Origin: Antennarius striatus
Taxonomy: Eukaryota > Chordata > Actinopteri > Lophiiformes > Antennariidae
NCBI RefSeq assembly: GCF_040054535.1
Contig: NC_090798.1
Location: 2,050,501-2,114,500 of the forward strand
DNA length: 64,000 nt
Reading direction: 5' to 3'
The translations under genes and the position numbers were made by a program. This document shows, piece by piece, positions 52,801 through 64,000 of the stretch. Each line of letters starts with the position of its first letter. Position 1 is the stretch's first letter. The notes below the pieces were generated by a model, which was not told the origin of the DNA, made no database searches, and saw nothing but the letters and a program-made list of their open reading frames with translations.

Positions 52801-55800
52801 ATATGGGCAGCCAATAGGATGTGAGGGGTGTGGCTTTTTAACAATACATTATGTGCCCAAAGTTTGCCCAAAGTATGCTGAGATAAAACTGGCTTGAAAT
52901 GTTTAATATTCATACAATATTTTGATAGAAGCTATTTTTATTTTTATTGTTTTGTTCAGTTTTTCTATTTAATGCAGCATAAAACGGCACGATTATACAA
53001 AACTTAACAAATGTCATGGATGTCATGTCAGATTTCAACACAATCACAGAGTTTGAAAAGTTTCTCTCTTCACGTCACAGCTGAGACGTTGTTGTTGTTG
53101 GTTTTTTTTTTTTTTTTTTTTTTGTAAATGCATTCTGAAGGTCTGTTGATGCATTTTTGAGCAAAAAGCAAACACTTGCATTTTCACAGAATGGAAAATA
53201 CTTCACAGGAAAATTGTTGGTCTCATCTGGAGATACCGGAATCAAGGCCTCGAGGTCGACACCACGGACAAACAAGAATTCAGACCAAAAGAATTGCTTT
53301 TGACCCATCAGTGTGGTATTTTATGGCACTGTGACACACACGCACACACACTAAGACGTGACTGAGCGTCATTGTGCCGTTTCCTTTTTCAATTTCTCCA
53401 CCTTTCACAAAGGTGAAAATGTCTTGCTTCTGCATATAAAGGGAGTATTTTACGACATACACAATACATCCAAATGATGGCATGCCTCTTTTCTCTACGA
53501 CTATGGTTCTGTATCTAAAATGCCTTTTCAAGATGCCAAACTCTTCAATTTCTACTTTTCTATTGTTGTGGGATTCAAGGATGTTTTCCTCACGTTTGCA
53601 TCACCTCCTCTTCTCCTCTTATTATTTAGGAACTTTAGGGCCAAATTCAGGTATTGTGGTTGTAATGGTTATGAGAAATAAGCGTCGATGCATGAAGACG
53701 CTTCCAGAGATTGTCTTTTATTATAGACAGAACTGTTGGAGTTATCCTTGAGCACATCGCTGCTTTTGTGGATTAGTCATTCTTGCATTTATTTCCTTGA
53801 TTAGGTCAATGGATGTTCGGAGCATGATCACATGTCAAGGATACAAGTCAGCACCTTCATATCTCTACGGGAGCACATGGCGCGCGTCCTCCACGGTGAT
53901 GATCTTTCACCATTAACCACATCAAAATTTCTAGGAACCTTGAAACTTGAAAGAACTTGATAAACTCCTCTTTTTAAATCGACATCTTTCATTTTCTTCC
54001 TCCCTCTTAACAAATACAAGGTTTCTTGTAGAAAGGCTCTTATATTCTATTATCATGAACTGGTGAGGCATTCAAGGTAAGCTGATAATAGATAATTGCA
54101 TTTCAGAGATACTGAGAGGGAATAAGTTCGTTATTATTGGAGAGTGCTTTTTGAAATAACAGGTGAGGTGTGGATGAACAGAGTACAGTTTGTGGAGAAA
54201 AATGTAGCACTTAGAGAGAAAGTGGAGAGCAGTAGAAGACAATTCCAATAAAGTCTGCATGTCATCGTATGTTATACCTGGTTTTAAGTATCTCATGGAG
54301 AGCTTAAGGACCCTTGTTGCATATTAATACATTTTTGTGGTTAGTTGTTGATGTGCATTTCTGCAGAATTTCTGGGATTTTGGGAGTAGCATCTATTTCA
54401 TTCACTCCGTGTTGTGCGATTTAAAAAAAAAAGAAATTTCCATTCACGACATTTGAATGTGAGCTTTGTGTCTTTTTTAATTGTGACTTTGAGGCATTTA
54501 AGGAGGACAGTAGATCTAAATTACCATTCGCTGTAGCAGATTTCATCAAAAGTTATCTGAAAATCTCTCAAAATGACCTTTGAGTAGTTTCAGCTGAATT
54601 TACCTAAAAAAGAACTCATGTTTAGTAATAAATGTGAAATAAATACAGTTTGCCCTTGTAAATCACGGTTAATGCGTTCCACAATGAATAACAAATTCCA
54701 TGATAGAGCGACAAAGTATTTATCTTATTATTTACGGTAATTTAAACGTTTATGAACCCTCCCCATACTGATATTAAACCAGCTTCTATTTGGATCACCT
54801 TTATCTCATACTTTTTCACACACTCTCACGGAAGGCACTATAATACTTTACCTCAATCTAACAGCTAATATGACACACGTTTGTCAACAGTTTACCCTTT
54901 ATTTAACCATAAAATTGTGTAAAAGAATAAATTAAAGACTGTAGGTACTCTAGAAATTAAGCAGGATTAAGGTTTAAATAAAAATCTTGAGTTCGAACAT
55001 ACCGTTAAAAAATTATTCACACTTTTTTCCATGTGTTTGGTTTCACTTTCCACGGCTCACACGACCCATTATATTAACGTAGCACACACACGTATCTACA
55101 GATGCTAAGATATTTCTGAAATATATACACTTTTTAATATGATTGGTTCAGGATTTTTCTTTATATCTACCAAAAAAAAAAAAAGAAATAAAGGAAAATT
55201 AAAAACCCTTAGCAGATTTTTCATTGTGCCATTTTTGAAAGTAGGCTAACCTGTTGACGTGAATTTATCTTTACAAACACATTATGGAAGATGTGAAAGA
55301 AGATAACGTGAAATACAAGTCTTGCTTATAAATAGCAGTTTGTTTGATGGCATTTATTTGAAAATGATGCATTTATTTGAAAATGATTTCACGGTCAAGG
55401 CTGCAGCATCTGCATTCATGAGTAGAGCTTATATTTAAATACAAAGACGCTTTCTTTCATTTCTTACTGATAGCCTAAATATCTCCGTTTTAAATCTTAA
55501 TTAATTCCCTTGGATGATCCTATAAGGCTCGACTCGACCCTCTGCGTCCCGGGGGTCACCACAGGTTGCCCTCATTAGTAACGGGGGTGTCCACCTTCGC
55601 CCAGTCCATTACCCTATTTGTGTCCTCCCTAATAGAGTGAAAACGACCACACATGAGTGGTCGTCCCTGAACGCATCGTAACCTATAACCCCGGGAACCT
55701 CACCGCGTTCTTTGCATCCCATTCAGAGTCCATTCACTTCACCGGCAATCCGTTTAGTCAATAAAAAGGGAAAAGACACACAAACAAGAGATCATTTCCT

Positions 55801-55819
55801 CAGCCACAAGACCCTACCT
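49866..55819. other. Non-coding flank downstream of vax2, proximal
   Basis: No gene was recognised. Balanced islands at about 51780-52060 and 55500-55740 interrupt AT-rich DNA. The first has paired ACTAATT homeodomain sites. A long poly(T) lies at 53102-53123. Open frames here are short and carry no domain. Confidence 0.45.
54643..54780 (+). mobile_element. Tigger/mariner-like MITE fragment
   Basis: TACAGTTTGCCCTTGTAAAT... followed by AATGCGTTCC and a diverged ATAGAGCGACAAAGTA resembles the vertebrate repeat whose consensus begins with CAGT, then GCCCTCGTTTATCGCGG. The right end was not found, so this is a partial and old copy. The family is inferred. Confidence 0.35.
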
Positions 55820-55830
55820 CACACACTCAC

Positions 55831-55905
<75 letters not shown>
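55820..55905. repeat. (CA)n microsatellite
   Basis: CA run with early TC and GC variants. It is inverted relative to the TG tract that begins 100 bp downstream. Confidence 0.95.
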
Positions 55906-55909
<4 letters not shown>

Positions 55910-56000
55910 GTTGCACATCCGTCGGTGCCCATGTGGTGCATTTCCGGATACAGGAGGGAGCTCCTGAGAGAGATGGAACCGAGCCTCAGAACGGAATTAC

Positions 56001-56004
<4 letters not shown>

Positions 56005-56074
<70 letters not shown>
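56005..56074. repeat. (TG)n microsatellite
   Basis: 35 TG units, followed by AGTGTGTAGGGGGGGGGG. Confidence 0.96.
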
Positions 56075-56076
<2 letters not shown>

Positions 56077-57504
56077 TGTGTAGGGGGGGGGGTGCAGAAA
56101 AAAGCAGGGGGCCCTTCTCTTCTATTCAGGATACGTGTGAACAAAGGCCTGGTCAAACTGTCGGGCCTGAAGCCTTGGGTGTTTACTGCTCTTGTATCTA
56201 TAACAGAGAACATCAAGCCCCACCCCCCCACCCCCCCACATCACTACCGCTACCACTGCTGCCCCCGTTTCCCTTCAGCTGCATGACTTTATTGGGAACA
56301 GCGTATTAAGGGAACCATCCATCTGGGTGTGATCACCAATTACAAGGGGGGAGCTGTCAGTGTGCATTAAGGCCGGTGGGGAAGGCAGGCGTGTCGGGGG
56401 GGGGGGGGGGGCGCTTTCATTTTGAAGAAGGGCGAGATAAAAGAGTGGAAATCAACTCAAATTCCCAACTGAATTATTGATGATTGATTTGGATTTTTTA
56501 TCGATGGATCAATTCGACTTTTTGCAGTCGAGGAAAATGAAGTTGTGTAAAAAAAAAAAAAAAAAAAGTGGAATAAATGAACCGTCAGGGCGGAATCAGG
56601 GATGACCGAGTGCAACTTTGTTCAGCGTGACATAAAGCGCTCATGTAAGCGATATAAATATGATGGAACTCCACACAGCTTATGGACGCCCCCCCCCCCC
56701 CTCTTTTGTCACTGCTCAGTGGCTCAGGCCGTGATTCCCTGTAACACGTCTCCTCCGGCCGGCTTTCTCACCACACAATGGGGCCGTCATTAACTTTTTG
56801 CTCCATCGGAATGCTGAAATACCCCCCCCCCCTCCCTGCCCTCTACTCCCTTCCCCATGTTCCGCCGTGCATCACGCTTTTCTCTCCGCTTACTGGTTTT
56901 TCCAGGGCCCTAATTTGTGAAGGCCAGGTGTGTGCCAGCCCACAGAATAAATGGGGGGTGGGGTGAGTACTGGGGAGGAAGTTCTGGCGGAACACAAAGC
57001 AGAGGAGGACGTATCTCTGACATGATGGTTCAAATGTTTTTAATGTTTGATTAATCTACGTAGTGTTTCTGAATCCATTGGCTGCAGAATAAACTTGAAT
57101 GATCTCAAGATGATTGACAGGAGATTAAAACAGATAAATAGAATATTTATGGTGCATAAATCTGTTTTTTTTTCTCTCTTTATAACATATTTTTGGACAA
57201 TTAGATGAAATAAAAAATGATAAATAAATAAATGAAAAGGAAATATATATATATATATAAAACTTTTTGCAAAAAGCATCAAATTTAGATGAATTTCTCA
57301 ATTTGAAGGGGAGTTGAGCTGAATATTAATTATTAGGAGCAGTTCTGTTTTTAAGTACTGTAAGTAAGTTTTTAACTTTACTTATGTGGGTGCAGATTTA
57401 ATGTCTTTCATGTCCGTCCCTTTGTGCTCCCATTATGTGGTTTCTATACGATGTGTCACTTTGAATATGTGCTGATTATGGGTATGAATGTGTGAATGAG
57501 TCAT
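56075..57504. other. Non-coding, homopolymer-rich stretch
   Basis: No gene was seen. It contains long G or C runs (56082-56091, 56396-56411, 56690-56701, 56822-56832) and balanced islands (about 56300-56400 and 56740-56960) that could be regulatory. Confidence 0.4.
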
Positions 57505-57565
57505 TGTGTGTGTGCGTGTGTGCGTGTGTGTGCGTGTGTGTGTGTGTGTGTGTATGTGTGTGTGT
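57505..57565. repeat. (TG)n microsatellite, interrupted
   Basis: TG units with CG and TA variants. Confidence 0.93.
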
Positions 57566-57651
57566 TCACCAGTTTGGAGTTGCAGAAAAGTTTGGCAGCT
57601 TTGCATTTTTTGCAGAGACGCAGCAGGTGGGTGAGGAGGGAGAGAGAATGC

Positions 57652-57682
<31 letters not shown>

Positions 57683-57697
57683 GAGGTGGGGAGGACC

Positions 57698-57960
57698 AGG
57701 ACTAATTGCCACTAATTGAATTGGATGTGCTGATCAGATGGGAGGCTGTGGAAGTAATCTGAGTTGTCACAGCAGATAACGCTGGTGTGTCCCAGAGTGT
57801 CCGCCTCATGTGACAGCCTGTAACATAGCCTGCGAGAGGGCACCGCTCCCCTTTGTGACCGCCACAAAAGAGGAGAGAAGCAAAGTTGCCAGTTACAGTG
57901 AGAAGGGACAAGCTCAGGGTGGGAGGTGGGAGGTGGGGGGAGTCAGGGAGGACAAAAGGA
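57698..57960. promoter_or_regulatory. Candidate enhancer with paired ACTAATTG sites
   Basis: ACTAATTG occurs at 57701-57708 and 57711-57718, ten bases apart, which is one helical turn. A non-repetitive, evenly composed stretch follows. TAATTG/TAATTA is a core bound by Q50 homeodomains including the Vax class. The location downstream of vax2 makes auto- or cross-regulation possible. Function is inferred. Confidence 0.3.
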
Positions 57961-59519
<1,559 letters not shown>

Positions 59520-59610
59520 GCACACACTTGCAATCGCAGCAGCTGTGCAGTCAGTTGTTGCTATTGAAGGAAAGGTTAAGTCTTGGCAGCAGGATGAAAG
59601 CAGGTGAGTG

Positions 59611-60876
<1,266 letters not shown>

Positions 60877-60957
<81 letters not shown>
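60877..60957. repeat. (TAA)n microsatellite
   Basis: 27 TAA units. Confidence 0.96.
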
Positions 60958-61320
60958 TTTTGTAAATATTCGTTTGCTGAAAAGGTTGTTTTATATGGAT
61001 TCACAGTAAATTTGAGGGTATAATCATTTCAACAGGAACTTCTTTTATTCAAGTTCTGCCCTTGTGTTTCAAATTCAATGCACTTGTACTTTATTTGACT
61101 ATAAACAAATTCTACTGCATCTGTGTTCAAATGTTTTACTCTTGTTCCAGTATATTTTACATATACCTGTAACTACCTCCAGATTTGGTAGTTTTGACGT
61201 GACTTTTATAGGAGGAGTATTCCTTTAAAAGTTGAGACATTTTCCTTTTCCTTATGCTGAAATCTATTTTTCTTTCCCATGTTGTCCATTTCTTCAAACA
61301 AGCGATGATACAAAAAATAG

Positions 61321-61352
61321 TATACTGCTAGATTGAACTATCTAGCAGTATA
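61321..61352. repeat. Perfect 13-bp inverted repeat
   Basis: TATACTGCTAGAT (61321-61333) and ATCTAGCAGTATA (61340-61352) are exact reverse complements around a 6-base loop. This could extrude as a cruciform or be a tiny MITE remnant. Confidence 0.75.
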
Positions 61353-61758
61353 TAAAAGATTTCAGCAATAAAATACAAAATGCATGAAGGTATGAGTAAT
61401 AATATAAATCTGATGTAACAGTCAACGCAAGGATATTTTTATTCTAATTATTATTATACTTTCATTCGGTCTGAATGCAGGTGTTGAGAAACTTGAGTAA
61501 AGATCTGAATATTTCTTGAACTACAGCGACTGCGTGATTTAATAGCTTTGTTGCTATTTAAAGTGTGTTTAGACCAATCAGTAAATGACGCAGAATTATG
61601 TTCCATTAAATAAAAAAAATTACACTGACATTTTGTTGAAGATAAAATGAGCACCAGTCAAAATGAGGCGACTAAATAAACTGTCAAGTAAAGAGATGAT
61701 GGGATAATTTAGAGCAAAAAAACAATTACAAGACAGACGACTCCATCAGTCTCTTCTG

Positions 61759-61761
<3 letters not shown>

Positions 61762-61836
<75 letters not shown>
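61762..61836. repeat. (GT)n microsatellite
   Basis: 37 GT units. Confidence 0.96.
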
Positions 61837-61838
<2 letters not shown>

Positions 61839-64000
61839 TCCAGTGCTCATCTGCAGACAGTGCCACTGTGTGCCCAGCATGACCAGACACCACGCTTCCT
61901 CTCCTGTCATGAGGAGACGGTGATCAGGTCCTCTGTGCCACTTTGTGCTGGGTTCGACTGCTGACTTCCTGTCCTGACATCATCACTGTGAGACGGCGTT
62001 GTAGCTGCTAACACAGTGGACAGTATTCACCAATCATGACCCACACTGACAGCATGTCTGGGATTTTTGTTTGGAGCACAGTGACTGCTTTTTTCTTTCT
62101 TTTTCTTTTTTTTTACAGACTTGGATGAGCTTATATTTGATCATTGGAAACCTCACAGTCTGGACAGAAGGACTTTTAAAGGAAAATTTAAACTCTCGCA
62201 ATAATAAGAAATAAAGAAAACTGCAGATTTTTTTTTCTTGAAATGAGAAGTTACTATTTGTGCAATTATTTGTCTCTGCTTAAGTAGTTCTAAACACATT
62301 CTGACAATTTTATTTATCCTTAAATAAAAATCCCTTAGAATTGCAGTCTCTTCAGAAGATTGACCTCTGAGCATTGGATGATTTCTCTTACTGGACATCT
62401 TTTATTCACAGATATTAGTTTATTTAGCTGTTACCCAGAAGTTGTCGTGTTTGCTGTGTTTTACAGAAGCGGAAACCTGTTGAATAAATGTGGCAGAGCA
62501 ACAGGTGGTGGATATAAGAGTTAGAGTGACACCTGCAGAGCCCAGAGAGGAAAGACAGTGAGCTGAAGCTGAAGAGTTCATGTTGAAGTGTGAAGGTTTG
62601 AGCAGATGCATGTATTTAAAGTCATGTTAAAGGTAATCACAGAAAACGTGGCTTTGATTTTTGTTTCTGGTTATTTTCTATAATAGATAACCCCCAATTT
62701 TTAATACGTTTTTATCAATATTTTTTATTTAATTAATTTAGTTTTTGTATGGCATTGCCTTTCAAAAACAATATTAAATTTATTACATTTATTACAGGTT
62801 TTTTTTTAAATTGAAAGCCAGCATTTTCTCAAGTTGCTTCATTTATATCATTTCAAAAAAACCACAAAACATGGACAGACACGTGGTGATTTTAATTAAT
62901 TTATTCAATCTCTGAGGAGGACATTTCACACAGGCCAGTTCTGAATATAATAAACACAAACATTTCTTTCACTCATTAAAAAATTGTAATGTAAAAAAAA
63001 AAAAAAAAAATCAACAGTGATTAAAAGATGAAAAGAAGGAAATTTGAAAGGAATAACTGTGAATGGAATTGGGTGAAGCAACGCCAGTCAAAACTGGCAA
63101 CAGAGTTCAGCACGTCTGGAAAAGCATCACCCTATAAAACTTTACAGAAACATGTTTATGTAACCGTAAATATATGATCCAAAGCTGAGAATAACCATGA
63201 ATGTGTAGAGCAAACTTAAAGGACATGATTTCACACATTTTTAAGGTTTCACCACAGTAAAAAACAACAACAACAACAACAACAACTAAAGAATGTAAAA
63301 TTATCAGCTACAGTTACAATATCCACTGTTTGTGAATATTTTCTTTCGTCTCAGTGTATCAGTGTGGGGATCTTGCTGTGTTTATGTGTAGGCTGGGACT
63401 AATGACAGGACAATATCATCATCTACTCACTTGACTGGGTCATCATCCTCTGGTCGGCACTAATGCACAGATAAATCCCCCACAGGGGATGGAGTCACGG
63501 GCTGCCATTCTCAGCCCGACCGGGGCTCGTTCGTTTCTTCACCTGCAGCCTTTACTAGTCACACGTCAGCATCATGTGCTTCAGATCTATGATGGGGGGG
63601 GGGGGTCATATCAAGTGGTAAACATAGGACACATATCATAAATAATTATATACAGCACATATAATCCATTAAATTGTTTTATTTTTAACCTTACTGGCTC
63701 CGATTAGGTGGGGAAGAAATTGTAAAAGTTGAAAATGTAATGATGATGATAGACGCAAAAGACCAAAAAAAGGGGAGGGGGGGTAATGGCTGGAGCCCAC
63801 GTTGGTCCGGTTTTATTTGCCTTCTCCAGCTTACAGTGGAGTCACCGCGAGGCCAGCGGTATCTCCAAGGCTCTGCTGTCACAATACATCCCGTCTCCCC
63901 TCCTCCAATCATCCTTCCTCCCCCTCCTCCCGCTGCTCTCAGAATCAAGCACTCGGGATTTCTAGAAACTGGCAACCTGTTTGTCACCATTCTGGAAAAA
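61837..64000. other. Non-coding right edge of the window
   Basis: No gene was recognised. Balanced islands with homeodomain-type TAATG cores (about 63390-63560) and a CT-rich block (63815-63990) could be regulatory or belong to a gene beyond the edge. (AAC)n lies at 63266-63286 and poly(G) near 63594-63606. Confidence 0.4.

Noticed and set aside
53482-53751. 89-codon frame with a hydrophobic stretch
   Set aside because: No family resemblance, no supporting splice sites or neighbouring exons, and ordinary AT-rich flank.
63691-63990. 99-codon frame on the - strand at the right edge
   Set aside because: Low-complexity Gly-rich middle, no domain. It may be regulatory DNA or part of a gene beyond the window but cannot be supported.

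Overview
The window is vertebrate nuclear DNA and almost certainly comes from a teleost (ray-finned) fish. The evidence is short-to-medium GT-AG introns, very long (TG)n/(CA)n, (GATA)n and (ATT)n microsatellites, fish-style retrotransposon tails next to GATA tracts, and proteins closest in memory to zebrafish and other fish orthologues, notably the MFDQAT... start of Vax2. No bacterial, plasmid or viral content was seen. Identification rests on recognising translated exons, not on a database search.

Layout. (1) 1-5725: dnajc3 (ER co-chaperone P58IPK), + strand, 12 exons; its upstream region holds an exact CCAAT-N9-CCACG ER-stress element. (2) 6307-7420: naa38 (NatC N-acetyltransferase auxiliary subunit), - strand, tail-to-tail with dnajc3. 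(3) 7815-8625: three tRNA genes: Lys(CTT) on -, then two identical Asn(GTT) genes in inverted orientation. (4) 8766-9466: a repeat block with (GATA)n, retrotransposon 3' tails and (TG)n/(AG)n. (5) about 9839-25360: adissp (C20orf27), + strand, with a non-coding first exon and five coding exons; a tRNA-Gly(GCC) gene sits on the - strand in its last intron. (6) 25360-29900: intergenic, with one 43-codon ORF that could encode a small membrane protein. (7) 30164-46138 plus a long 3' UTR: vax2, a ventral-eye homeobox gene with three coding exons and introns of 3.5 and 11.5 kb. (8) about 49870-64000: no coding gene recognised. This is a repeat-rich flank with GC-balanced, homeodomain-site-bearing islands that look like candidate cis-regulatory DNA for vax2.

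The genes do not form a pathway. dnajc3 works in ER protein folding, naa38 in co-translational N-terminal acetylation, adissp in secreted or signalling biology, and vax2 in dorsoventral eye patterning. In human, as I remember it, the four orthologues lie on four different chromosomes, so their linkage here is itself worth checking. I found no clearly novel molecular system. The best leads are an in-frame 126-nt cassette-like exon in adissp, a possible 43-aa microprotein, a CpG-rich promoter-like island inside vax2 intron 2, three strong DNA hairpins, and paired ACTAATT homeodomain sites repeated at two places downstream of vax2.
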